Of a DNA stretch of 64,000 bases, positions 41,787 through 51,145 are shown piece after piece; positions within the stretch are counted from its first letter, which is position 1; every line of letters starts with the position of its first letter. The notes beneath the pieces were generated by a model. That model ran no database searches. It saw only the letters and a list, made by a program, of their open reading frames with translations, and had not been told where the DNA came from. Position numbers and translations under genes: made by a program. This DNA comes from CAYJPV01 sp964372095 (lineage in GTDB: Bacteria; Acidobacteriota; Vicinamibacteria; Vicinamibacterales; JAKQTR01). Location of the stretch: assembly GCA_964372095.1 (NCBI GenBank), contig CAYJPV010000022.1, positions 31,891-95,890 on the forward strand. The letters are read 5' to 3'.

Positions 41787-43840
41787 ACGTAATACCCGAG
41801 GATCACCACGGCCCCCACGAGGATCGACAACGCATAGGCGCGAATCGACCCGGTCTGCAGCCGCCGGAGGATGACGCTCCAGCCCGATACGACGGTGCCG
41901 GCGCCATTCACGGCGCCGTCGATGATGCCGGCGTCCACCACCTTCCACAGCACGCGGTCCGAGAACCCCTTGATGGGCTGGACGATGGCGGCGGCGTAGA
42001 TCTCATCCACGTAGTACTTGTTCAGTAGCAGCCGGTGGACGCCCGCGAAGCTCGCCGCCATGCGGTCGGTGACCTGCCGGTTCCGAAGGAAGAAGTAGAA
42101 CGCGATACCGATGCCCGCCAGCGCCCCGCCGGTGGACACCGCCATCAGCAGGCCTTCGCCGGCATGTTCGCCTGCGCCCACTGGCTCGTGCCCGCCTTCG
42201 CTCGCGAGGTCGGCCCGAGCTTCGGCGGGGCTGGCGCCCCTGTCGCCGCCCTCGTCAATCCCCGGGGCGGCAAAGCTGGGCGCCAGGTAGTGCTCGATGT
42301 TGTTGCTGCCGCCCAGCACCGCCGGGACGCCGATGTAACCCGCGAGCACCGAGCCAATCGCCAGGACGATCAGGGCGAAGGCCATCGGCGCCGGGGCGTC
42401 GTGGAGGTGTCCGCCTTCGCCGGCATCGCCATGCCCGCCTCCGGCGGCATGCCCGTGGCCGGCTACGGCGTGACTCGCGGCGTCAGCGTGAGGGTGATCG
42501 CCGCTCGGCCGCCTGTGTCCGTGGAACGTCAGGAACACCAGGCGGAACATGTAGATCGCCGTCAGCAGGGACGCGGCTGCCGCGATCGCCCAGACCACCG
42601 TGTGGCCGCTCGAAAACGCCTTCCACAGGATTTCGTCCTTGCTGAAGAAACCCGACAGGAGCGGGAACCCGGCGATGGCCAGCGCCCCGATCAGGAACGT
42701 CCAGTAGGTGACTGGCAGCTCCGTCCGGAGGCCGCCCATCTTCCGGATGTCCTGCTCGCCTGCCAGCGCGTGAATCACCGCGCCCGAACCGAGGAAGAGC
42801 AGGGCCTTGAAGAATGCGTGGGTATACAGGTGGAAGATCCCGGCGGCATACGCGCCCACCCCCATCGCGACGAACATCAGGCCCAGCTGCGACACGGTCG
42901 AGTAGGCGAGCACCCGCTTGATGTCGTTCTGCACGAGTCCGATGGTGCCGGCCATCAGCGCCGTGGCGACGCCGACACCTGCGACGATCGCCAGCGTATC
43001 GGGCGCGTGCCCGAACAGCACGGCGTTCCGCCCAATCATGTACACGCCCGCCGTCACCATCGTCGCGGCATGAATCAGGGCCGAGACCGGCGTCGGGCCC
43101 TCCATGGCATCGGGCAGCCAGACATAGAGCGGAATCTGCGCCGACTTGCCCGTGGCGCCGACGAAGAGCAGCAGCGTCGCGAGGGAGATGAAACCGAAGG
43201 TGGCTTCGACGGGCAGCAGGCCCGCCTTGTGGGCGACCTCCTGGAAGTCGACCGTCCCGAACGTGGTCCAGATGAGGAAAATGCCCAGGAGGAAGCCGAA
43301 GTCACCGATCCGGTTGACGACGAACGCCTTCTTGCCGGCATCCGACGCGGACTGTTTCTTGAACCAGAACCCGATGAGCAGGTAGGAGCAGAGCCCCACG
43401 CCTTCCCAGCCCACGAACATCACGAGGAAATTGGCGCCCAGCACCAGCAGCAGCATGAAGGCCGCGAACAGGTTCAGGTACGAGAAGTACCGGGCGTACT
43501 CGCTGTCCGACTCGTCGTGCATGTAGGCCGTCGAGTAGACGTGGATCAGGAAGCCAATGCCGGACACGACCAGGACCATGATCGACCCGAGGGGGTCCAG
43601 CCTGAGCGTGAGGGGCGCCTCGAAGTCACCGGACACGATCCACGGCGCCACCTGCTGGACGATGCCGCGGTCGCCCGGGGGCATCTGCAGCAGCGACCAG
43701 ACCGCGGCGGCCGAGACGCCGAGAGCGCCCAGCATCGCCAGACACGCCAGGCCGCCCGAGACGGACTTGGGCAGCCGGCGCCCGACGAAGGCGTTGATCA
43801 GGAACCCGACGAACGGCAGGAGGGGAATCAGGACCAGCAC
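41777..43840 (-). CDS. nuoL: NADH-quinone oxidoreductase subunit L
   Basis: 687 residues, GTG start. Antiporter-like domain with GWEGVGLCSYLLIGFWF, IPLYVWLPDAMEGPTPVSAL and YSTVSQLGLMFV, and the C-terminal lateral helix. A histidine-rich insert lies at about residues 440-485 (for example HGHAAGGGHGDAGEGGHLHD), between helices near the end of the channel domain. It proton-pumps in complex I; the His-rich loop is probably on a water-exposed face and might bind metal. Confidence 0.95.
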   Translation of the reverse strand: MLVLIPLLPFVGFLINAFVGRRLPKSVSGGLACLAMLGALGVSAAAVWSLLQMPPGDRGIVQQVAPWIVSGDFEAPLTLRLDPLGSIMVLVVSGIGFLIHVYSTAYMHDESDSEYARYFSYLNLFAAFMLLLVLGANFLVMFVGWEGVGLCSYLLIGFWFKKQSASDAGKKAFVVNRIGDFGFLLGIFLIWTTFGTVDFQEVAHKAGLLPVEATFGFISLATLLLFVGATGKSAQIPLYVWLPDAMEGPTPVSALIHAATMVTAGVYMIGRNAVLFGHAPDTLAIVAGVGVATALMAGTIGLVQNDIKRVLAYSTVSQLGLMFVAMGVGAYAAGIFHLYTHAFFKALLFLGSGAVIHALAGEQDIRKMGGLRTELPVTYWTFLIGALAIAGFPLLSGFFSKDEILWKAFSSGHTVVWAIAAAASLLTAIYMFRLVFLTFHGHRRPSGDHPHADAASHAVAGHGHAAGGGHGDAGEGGHLHDAPAPMAFALIVLAIGSVLAGYIGVPAVLGGSNNIEHYLAPSFAAPGIDEGGDRGASPAEARADLASEGGHEPVGAGEHAGEGLLMAVSTGGALAGIGIAFYFFLRNRQVTDRMAASFAGVHRLLLNKYYVDEIYAAAIVQPIKGFSDRVLWKVVDAGIIDGAVNGAGTVVSGWSVILRRLQTGSIRAYALSILVGAVVILGYYVWR

Positions 43841-43847
43841 GCTTGCC

Positions 43848-44150
43848 TCACCACTTCAAGCTGGTGAACACGTCCGGGTTGAGCGTCTCGCGATGCCGGA
43901 AGAGCGCAATCACGAGAGCCAGCCCGACAGCGGCTTCAGCGGCCGCGACCGTCACGACGAAGAACATGATGATCTGGCCGTCGACGGATCCGAACGTGCG
44001 GCCGAACGCGATGAACGAGAGGTTCACCGCGTTCAGCATGATCTCGATCGACAGCAGGACCGTGATGACATTGCGCCGCAGGAACACCCCTGCGGTGCCA
44101 ATGGCGAAGAGCAGCGCCGAGACGATGAGGTAATGGCCGAGAGGTACCAT
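43848..44150 (-). CDS. nuoK: NADH-quinone oxidoreductase subunit K
   Basis: 100 residues, three helices, normal length. Contains the membrane glutamate region (VLLSIEIMLNAVNLSFIAF) and VTVAAAEAAVGLALVIALFR, both typical of NuoK, part of the central proton path of complex I. Lies between nuoJ (two bases) and nuoL. Confidence 0.95.
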   Translation of the reverse strand: MVPLGHYLIVSALLFAIGTAGVFLRRNVITVLLSIEIMLNAVNLSFIAFGRTFGSVDGQIIMFFVVTVAAAEAAVGLALVIALFRHRETLNPDVFTSLKW

Positions 44151-44152
44151 GT

Positions 44153-44668
44153 CTACAACTCCCGCTTGGCCAGCACCACCGCGCCGATCATCGCCACGAT
44201 GATCAGGATCGACGTGACCTCGAATGCCAGGGCGTAATCGGTGAACAGCACGCGGCCAAGTTCCGCGACTGACGCGATCCCCTCACCGCCGGCGCCGGCC
44301 CCGCGATCGAGCAGCGCGCCACCGCTCTGGCGGGTGACCGCCCACACCAGTTCCGCCGCCAGGACGAGCCCCAGGAGGACGCCGAACCGGAGGGGCCCGC
44401 GCAGCGAAGCCGCGGCCACTTCATCTTCGCGATGCGCGTTGAGCAGCATCACGACGAAGACGAAGAGCACCATGATCGCGCCGGCGTAGATGACGATCTG
44501 GATCACGGCGGCAAACGGCGCCTCGAGCTGGATGTACAGGCCCGCGAGGGCCGCGAAGGACACGATGAGCAGCAGCACGCTGTGCATCGGCTTGGGGCGG
44601 ATGACCACGAGGGCCGACGCCACCACGGCCACCGCCGCGAACAGGTAGAAGATCAGCATCTCGCTCAT
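44153..44668 (-). CDS. nuoJ: NADH-quinone oxidoreductase subunit J
   Basis: 171 residues, five helices, normal length. IQIVIYAGAIMVLFVFVVML is the conserved NuoJ segment containing the tyrosine/pi-bulge helix. Starts only 15 bases after nuoH, with no nuoI between, whereas the usual gene order is H-I-J. Confidence 0.95.
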   Translation of the reverse strand: MSEMLIFYLFAAVAVVASALVVIRPKPMHSVLLLIVSFAALAGLYIQLEAPFAAVIQIVIYAGAIMVLFVFVVMLLNAHREDEVAAASLRGPLRFGVLLGLVLAAELVWAVTRQSGGALLDRGAGAGGEGIASVAELGRVLFTDYALAFEVTSILIIVAMIGAVVLAKREL

Positions 44669-44683
44669 GACGGTCGATCGCTC

Positions 44684-45739
44684 TTATCCAAAGTAGATGA
44701 CTCCCGCCGCCGTCACGAGGAGGTTCAGGGCGGCCAGCGGCAGCAGGACCTTCCAGCCGAACTGCATCAGCTGGTCGTACCGGAGGCGCGGCAGCGTCCA
44801 GCGCATCCAGATGTAGAAGAAACAGATGGCGGCGACCTTGATCAGGAACCACACCGGCGTCAGCAGGCCGGCCAGTTCCGGCGAGAACCGCGTGACGAGC
44901 TCCGGCAGGAACGGCATCTGCCAGCCGCCGAGGAACAGGCTGGCCGCCACGGCGGACACCGTGACGATGTTGATGTACTCCGCCAGGAAGAACATCGCGA
45001 AGGACATGCTGCTGTATTCGGTGTGGTAACCCGCCACCAGCTCCTGTTCGGCTTCCGGGAAGTCGAACGGCGCCCGGTTGGTCTCGGCCACTCCGGCGAT
45101 CATATAGATGACGAAGCCGACGGGCTGCAGGAAGACGAACCACTTCGGGATGAACCCCAGCCAGTACCCGCCCTGGGCCTCGACGATCTCGCGCAGGGAG
45201 AGAGAGCCGGCGATCAGCAGGACCGCGGCGAGCGACAGGCCGTAGGACAACTCGTAGCTGATCATCTGCGACGCCGAGCGCAAGGCGCCGAGCAGCGAGT
45301 ACTTGCTGTTGGAACTCCATCCGGCCAGCACGATGCCGTAGACGCTGAGCGAGGCGATCGCGAAGATGACCAGCACCGCCACGTTGACGTCGGCCACCTG
45401 GAACCTGACCGGTTCTTCGAGCAGGCCGAACAGGGTGGTTTCGGTCCCGAACGGCACGACGGCGAAGGCCGTGAACGCCGCCGTCACGGAAATCAGGGGC
45501 GCCAGGATGAAGATCCACTTGTCCGCGCCGGCCGGCCGCAATGTCTCCTTCAGCAGCAGCTTCATGACATCGGCGATGGGCTGCAGCGCGCCGCGGGGGC
45601 CAACCAGGTACGGACCCAGGCGCTGCTGCACGGCGCCGGCCACCTTGCGCTCGGCATAGACCATCACCGCCGCCGAGGTGATCAGGCCGACGAACACCAT
45701 CAGGAGGATGCCGAGTTGGGCGACAAGCAAGGGGATCAT
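44684..45739 (-). CDS. nuoH: NADH-quinone oxidoreductase subunit H
   Basis: 351 residues, eight helices. Quinone-site loops: ERKVAGAVQQRLGPYLVGPRG-type first loop, VAETNRAPFDFPEAEQELVAG and FFLAEYINI, all conserved in NuoH, which links the quinone chamber to the membrane arm. A heptad array fills the 78 bases before the upstream nuoF stop region and leaves no strong ribosome site. Confidence 0.96.
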   Translation of the reverse strand: MIPLLVAQLGILLMVFVGLITSAAVMVYAERKVAGAVQQRLGPYLVGPRGALQPIADVMKLLLKETLRPAGADKWIFILAPLISVTAAFTAFAVVPFGTETTLFGLLEEPVRFQVADVNVAVLVIFAIASLSVYGIVLAGWSSNSKYSLLGALRSASQMISYELSYGLSLAAVLLIAGSLSLREIVEAQGGYWLGFIPKWFVFLQPVGFVIYMIAGVAETNRAPFDFPEAEQELVAGYHTEYSSMSFAMFFLAEYINIVTVSAVAASLFLGGWQMPFLPELVTRFSPELAGLLTPVWFLIKVAAICFFYIWMRWTLPRLRYDQLMQFGWKVLLPLAALNLLVTAAGVIYFG

Positions 45740-45761
45740 CGTTGGGTTATGCTCAGCTCAA

Positions 45762-45847
45762 CAGTAGTCAGTAGTCAGTAGTCAGTAGGCAGTAGGCCAC
45801 ACCCTAGCCTCTAGCCTCTAGCCTCTAGCCTCTAGTCCTCTAGTCCT
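45762..45847. repeat. Heptad repeat array 6, inside the nuo operon
   Basis: CAGTAGT three times and CAGTAGG twice (45762-45796), a seven-base spacer, then CTAGCCT four times and CTAGTCC (45804-45838) with a degenerate tail. The nuoF TAG stop (45820-45818) and its last eight codons (TRGLEARG) are array sequence. It occupies the place where nuoG would stand. Confidence 0.9.
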
Positions 45848-47134
45848 CCGCCACGGTGCGGGCAGCGGGCAACAGCCTTCACGAATGTGCGCTTCGTACT
45901 CGTGGCGGAAATGTTGCAGCGTGCTGAGCACGGGCGCCACCTCGGCGTCGCCGAACGGGCACAACGTCTTCCCGGTGATGTTCAGCGCGACGTTCTGCAG
46001 CAGATCGAGGTCGCGCATCTCGCCGTCGCCGCGCTCGATCTTGTGCAGGATCTTGAGCATCCAGTCCGCGCCTTCGCGGCAGGGGGTGCACTTGCCGCAC
46101 GACTCGTGGCGGTAGAAGTGGATCAGGTTCTCGGCCGCCCACACCATGCAGGTGCTGTCGTCCATGACGATCATCGCGGCCGATCCGAGCATCGACCCGG
46201 CCTTGGCGACCCCGTCGAAGCTGGCCGGCACGTCGATGGCGTCGGGCAGCAGCACCGGCGTGGAGGACCCCCCGGGAATCACGGCTTTCAACTGACGGCC
46301 GTCGCGGATCCCTCCGCCGAACTGCTCGTCATAGATGAGCTGCTTGAGCGTCGTGTGCATCGACGCTTCGTAGACACCCGGCCGGCGGACATGGCCGCTG
46401 ATGCAGTAGAGCTTCGGTCCGCCGTTTTTCTCGGGCCCCAGCGAGGCGAACCACTCCGGCCCGCGGGTCAGGATCGACGGCACGTTGGCCAGGGTCTCGA
46501 CGTTGTTGATGATCGTCGGGCACCCGTAGAGCCCCACCACCGCCGGGAACGGCGGCCGCAGACGCGGCTGGGCGCGTTTACCCTCGAGCGACTCGAGCAG
46601 GGCCGACTCCTCGCCGGCTTCGTACGCACCGGCGCCGCGGTGCACGTGGATCTCGCAGTCGAACCCGCTGCCGAACAGGTTGGCCCCGAGATACCCCGCG
46701 GCCTTCGCCTCGGCGATCGCGGCCTCCAGCGCCTCGTAGACGTGAAAGAACTCGCCGCGGATGTAGATGTACCCGACCTTGGCGCCGATGGCATAACACG
46801 CGATGGCCACGCCCTCGAGCACCAGGTGCGGGTTCCGCTCCATCAGCACGTGGTCCTTGAACGTCCCGGGCTCGCTTTCGTCGGCGTTGCAGCAGACGTA
46901 CTTGGGTTTCGGGGAGTCTTTCGGCACGAAGCCCCACTTCATGCCGGTCGGGAACCCCGCGCCCCCACGTCCGCGCAGGCCGGACGCCTTGACGGTTTCA
47001 ATCACCTGGGCTGGCGGCATCGACAGCGCCTTCTTCAGCCCCTCGTAGGCGCCGTGTTTCAGCGACACGGCGAGGGTGAAGGCGTTCGGCTCGCGGACGA
47101 AGCTGGTGAGGACTGGTTCCATCATTAGTGACAT
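45818..47134 (-). CDS. nuoF: NADH-quinone oxidoreductase subunit F
   Basis: 438 residues. NADH/FMN site GRGGAGFPTGMKWGF, CNADESEPGTFKDH, GAGAYEAGEESALLESLEG, and the 4Fe-4S motif ESCGKCTPCREG with the final Cys in KTLCPFGD. It is the NADH dehydrogenase subunit of complex I. The final residues come from the heptad array. An alternative GTG lies six bases upstream of the ATG chosen. nuoE precedes it, separated by array 7. Confidence 0.95.
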   Translation of the reverse strand: MSLMMEPVLTSFVREPNAFTLAVSLKHGAYEGLKKALSMPPAQVIETVKASGLRGRGGAGFPTGMKWGFVPKDSPKPKYVCCNADESEPGTFKDHVLMERNPHLVLEGVAIACYAIGAKVGYIYIRGEFFHVYEALEAAIAEAKAAGYLGANLFGSGFDCEIHVHRGAGAYEAGEESALLESLEGKRAQPRLRPPFPAVVGLYGCPTIINNVETLANVPSILTRGPEWFASLGPEKNGGPKLYCISGHVRRPGVYEASMHTTLKQLIYDEQFGGGIRDGRQLKAVIPGGSSTPVLLPDAIDVPASFDGVAKAGSMLGSAAMIVMDDSTCMVWAAENLIHFYRHESCGKCTPCREGADWMLKILHKIERGDGEMRDLDLLQNVALNITGKTLCPFGDAEVAPVLSTLQHFRHEYEAHIREGCCPLPAPWRRTRGLEARG

Positions 47135-47151
47135 ACCCACGAGACGGCAAT

Positions 47152-47249
47152 CAGTAGGAAGTAGGAAGTAGGAGGTAGCCCGGAGCCCGGAGCCCGGAGC
47201 CCGAAGTCCGCGTCCTGCCGTCTACTGTCTACTGACTACTGTCTACTCC
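47152..47249. repeat. Heptad repeat array 7, fourteen units in one register
   Basis: Between nuoF and nuoE: CAGTAGG, AAGTAGG twice, AGGTAGC, CCGGAGC three times, CCGAAGT, CCGCGTC, CTGCCGT, CTACTGT, CTACTGA, CTACTGT, CTACTCC. The 7-base frame is kept through at least three sequence families. Coordinates may be off by one. Confidence 0.9.
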
Positions 47250-47250
47250 G

Positions 47251-47852
47251 CTACTTTTTCCCCTCGACGCACAAATGACACCCGCTGAGCACGCCCGGCC
47301 CCTGGCTGCGGAGGTCGTCGACGAGTTGCGCCGCGTCCTCGGGCTTCAGGCACTCGTGCCAGTGGTCATTCACCAGCACCACCGGCGCGCGGTCGCACGC
47401 ACCGAGGCACTCGACCTCGATCAGCGTGAACATGCCGGTCGCATCCGTCTCGCCGGGTTTGATGCCCAGCTTCCGCGACAGCACGTCGGTCACGCGTTCG
47501 GCCCCGTTCAGCGCGCACGACAAGGTCCGGCAGACCTGCAGCACGTACGTGCCGACGGGCTTCGCGTAGAACATCGTGTAGTACGAGACGACGTCTTCGA
47601 CCTCGGCCGGCGTTACGCCAATCAACTGGCCGACCGCCACCATCGCCCGGCGTGACACGAACCCCTGCTGCTTCTGCACCAGGTAGAGGGCCGGCAGGAG
47701 CGCCGACCGGCGCCGTTCGGGCGGGTAGTGCGCGGCGATCTCCTCGAGGCGGGCCAGGTTCTCGGGCGTGAACGTGAACGGCTCACCCTCTGCAGGCAAT
47801 TCCCGGGCGGACTGCTGGTGCCCGCTCTCGTACGACATCTTCGGGTGGAAAG

Positions 47853-47856
<4 letters not shown>
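47251..47856 (-). CDS. nuoE: NADH-quinone oxidoreductase subunit E
   Basis: 201 residues; thioredoxin-fold 2Fe-2S subunit that docks on NuoF. Cluster cysteines are in VCRTLSC and ECLGAC. The N-terminal helical part has ALYLVQKQQGFVS. GTG start overlaps the nuoD stop as GTGA. A TAG stop abuts array 7. Confidence 0.95.
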
Positions 47857-49026
<1,170 letters not shown>

Positions 49027-49034
<8 letters not shown>

Positions 49035-49605
49035 ACGGCTCCCGTTCAATCAGTTCGCACATCGCGTGCAGCAGCGTCCGGTGCACCTCCTGCACGCGCG
49101 CGGTCGAGGAGGACGCCACGTTGACATGAATGTCGGCGGCGGCCCCGACGGCCCCGCCGTCCCGTCCGGTCAGGGCGACGATGGTCATGCCGGCGTCGCG
49201 CGCCGCCGCGAAGGCGCTCACGACGTTGGCCGACCCGCCGCTGGTCGAGATCCCGATGGCGACGTCCCCGTCACGGCCCAGCGCTTCGATCTGCCGGGCG
49301 AAGACGCGGTCGAAGGCGTAGTCGTTGGCGATCGCGGTCAGGACGCTCGTATCGGTCGTCAGCGCGATCGCGGGCAGCGCGCGCCGCTCCCGCATAAAAC
49401 GCCCCACCAGTTCGGCGGCAAAGTGCTGCGCGTCCGACGCGCTGCCGCCGTTGCCGAACACCAGCACCTTGTGGCCGGCTCGCAGCGCCTCGACGACCGC
49501 CGACGCGGCCTCGACGACCGGAATCACGGCCGTCGTGCGCGACGCGTCGTGCAGATCGGCCGCTTCGCTCAGGACCTGCGCCACCAGCGACGCGGCGTCC
49601 ATCAT
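49027..49605 (-). CDS. gmhA: Sedoheptulose-7-phosphate isomerase, embedded in the nuo operon
   Basis: 192 residues, SIS-domain enzyme that makes D-glycero-D-manno-heptose 7-phosphate for the lipopolysaccharide core. Motifs: VLVFGNGGSASDAQHFAAEL, the acid-rich strand with TTDTSVLTAIANDY, GISTSGGSANVV, and the C-terminal VQEVHRTLLHAMCELIE with the catalytic Glu/His. Length and motifs are normal. Its ATG overlaps the nuoC stop as ATGA and its 3' end overlaps nuoD, so it is fully built into complex I translation. I know of no functional link. Confidence 0.92.
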
Positions 49606-50180
49606 GCGCCCACGCCTCCGCGCCCCCGGCGGTCCCGCTCGATATTGGCCTGGAACTGCTCCTGCGTCAGCTGGATCGGCTCGTCGGTCTTCACCGGCAT
49701 GTTGATCTGGACGGGATAGTCCTTCCGCAGGGGATGCCCCTCCCAGTCTTCGGGCGTCAGCAGCCGGCGCAGATCGCCATGGCCGTCGAACACGATGCCC
49801 AGCAGGTCCCAGACTTCGCGTTCCAGGAAGTCGGCCACCGGCCACACGCCTTTGACCGTCGGCAGGTGCGGGTCATCGCCGGCCAGCCGCACCTTGACGC
49901 GCAGGCGGATCGGCTGCTCGCGGTCCGGCGAGACGAGGTGATAGTTGACCTCGAAGCGCGGGTCGCGCGGGAGGAAGTCGACCCCCACGATGTCAACGGC
50001 CATCGTGAACCGCAGGGCAGGGTCGTCCCGCAGCGCCGCCGCCACGGCGACAATCCGATCCGGCGGCACGACGACGGTCGGCTGGTCGGCGGCGTCGGTC
50101 GGCTCGACACCGGACTCGGGCACGGCCGCGTTCAGGGCGTGGGCGATAGCGACAGCATCCATGGTTTCGCGCGCAATCAC
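49602..50180 (-). CDS. nuoC: NADH-quinone oxidoreductase subunit C
   Basis: 192 residues. The 30-kDa subunit domain with FEVNYHLVS, and the conserved end EREVWDLLGIVFDGHGDLRRLLTPEDWEGHPLRKDYP-type block. A GTG two bases after nuoB is taken as start; an ATG six codons later is equally possible. It connects the peripheral arm and NuoD. Confidence 0.94.
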   Translation of the reverse strand: MIARETMDAVAIAHALNAAVPESGVEPTDAADQPTVVVPPDRIVAVAAALRDDPALRFTMAVDIVGVDFLPRDPRFEVNYHLVSPDREQPIRLRVKVRLAGDDPHLPTVKGVWPVADFLEREVWDLLGIVFDGHGDLRRLLTPEDWEGHPLRKDYPVQINMPVKTDEPIQLTQEQFQANIERDRRGRGGVGA

Positions 50181-50181
50181 A

Positions 50182-50652
50182 TCAAGTGCGGAAGGCCTTC
50201 TGCCGGTCGATCTTCCGCTGCAGCTGGACGATTCCGTAGATCAGCGCCTCGGGACGCGGCGGGCACCCGGGCACGAAGACGTCGACCGGCACGACCTGAT
50301 CGACACCCTGCACGATCGCGTAGTTGTCGAACACTCCGCCCGCCGAGGCGCAGGCGCCCATCGAGATCACCCACTTGGGTTCGGGCATCTGATCGTAAAT
50401 CCGCCGAAGCACCGGCGCCATCTTGCGGGACAGACGACCGGCCACAATCATGAGATCCGCCTGCCGCGGTGACGCCCGGAACACTTCGGCGCCGAAACGC
50501 GCGAGGTCGTACCGCGACGCGCCGGTGGACATCATCTCGATCGCGCAGCACGCCAGCCCGAAGGTCACGGGCCAGATGGACGACCGGCGGGCCCACTGGG
50601 CCACCTTGTCGACGGTGGTCAACAGCACCGGGATTTCGAGTTCGTCAGCCAT
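50182..50652 (-). CDS. nuoB: NADH-quinone oxidoreductase subunit B
   Basis: 156 residues; carries cluster N2, the last electron donor to quinone. Tandem Cys in FGLACCAIEMM, then GACASAGGVF and PGCPPRPEAL give the four cysteine ligands. Normal length. It follows nuoA by 24 bases. Confidence 0.96.
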   Translation of the reverse strand: MADELEIPVLLTTVDKVAQWARRSSIWPVTFGLACCAIEMMSTGASRYDLARFGAEVFRASPRQADLMIVAGRLSRKMAPVLRRIYDQMPEPKWVISMGACASAGGVFDNYAIVQGVDQVVPVDVFVPGCPPRPEALIYGIVQLQRKIDRQKAFRT

Positions 50653-50676
50653 CGTGTATCCAGGGGCGCCGGTGGC

Positions 50677-51036
50677 CTACGGCCGATCCCAGTCCAGCGC
50701 GCGTTTCTTCCAGACGTAGGCGTACCCCGCCACCAGGATGGCGAAGAAGATCAGGACCTGCACGAACCCGAGCCACCGCAGATCGCGGATCGCCATAGCC
50801 CAGGGGTAGAGGAACGCGACTTCGATGTCGAACAGCAGGAAGATCATCGCGATGAGGTAGAACTTCACCGACTGCCGTTCGCGGGCGTCGCCCACGGGCG
50901 GCACGCCGCACTCATACGGAGCTTCCTTGATGGCCGACGGCCGGCGTGGCCCGAGCAACTGCGCCATCACGATCGAACCGACGCCGAATGCCACGCCCAG
51001 CAGGGCCAAGAGCAGGATAAAAAGCCAGCCTTGCAT
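50677..51036 (-). CDS. nuoA: NADH-quinone oxidoreductase subunit A
   Basis: 119 residues, three helices. Conserved loop YECGVPPVGDARERQSVKFY and LIAMIFLLFDIEVAFLYPWA with the membrane acidic residues. First gene of the nuo operon, behind a good promoter. Confidence 0.95.
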   Translation of the reverse strand: MQGWLFILLLALLGVAFGVGSIVMAQLLGPRRPSAIKEAPYECGVPPVGDARERQSVKFYLIAMIFLLFDIEVAFLYPWAMAIRDLRWLGFVQVLIFFAILVAGYAYVWKKRALDWDRP

Positions 51037-51047
51037 AGTCGCGAATC

Positions 51048-51076
51048 ATGCTATCGGAGGGGTCGCGCTAAGTCAA
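51048..51076 (-). promoter_or_regulatory. Promoter of the nuo operon
   Basis: -35 TTGACT (51076-51071), 17 bases, -10 TAGCAT (51053-51048), eleven bases before the nuoA ATG. Confidence 0.7.
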
Positions 51077-51145
51077 TGAATCCACACGCTCAAACCGGGC
51101 GGGGGGCCCCGTGAAACCGCGTAATCTGTGGTATTGTCAAGACTC

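Noticed and set aside
42035..43867. A 610-codon open frame on the plus strand opposite nuoL
   Set aside because: Composition is Arg/His/Gln-rich without domains and it mirrors a conserved gene on the other strand; typical antisense frame in GC-rich DNA.
47152..47249. Heptad array considered as a CRISPR array
   Set aside because: Units are 7 bases with no spacers and no cas genes are near.
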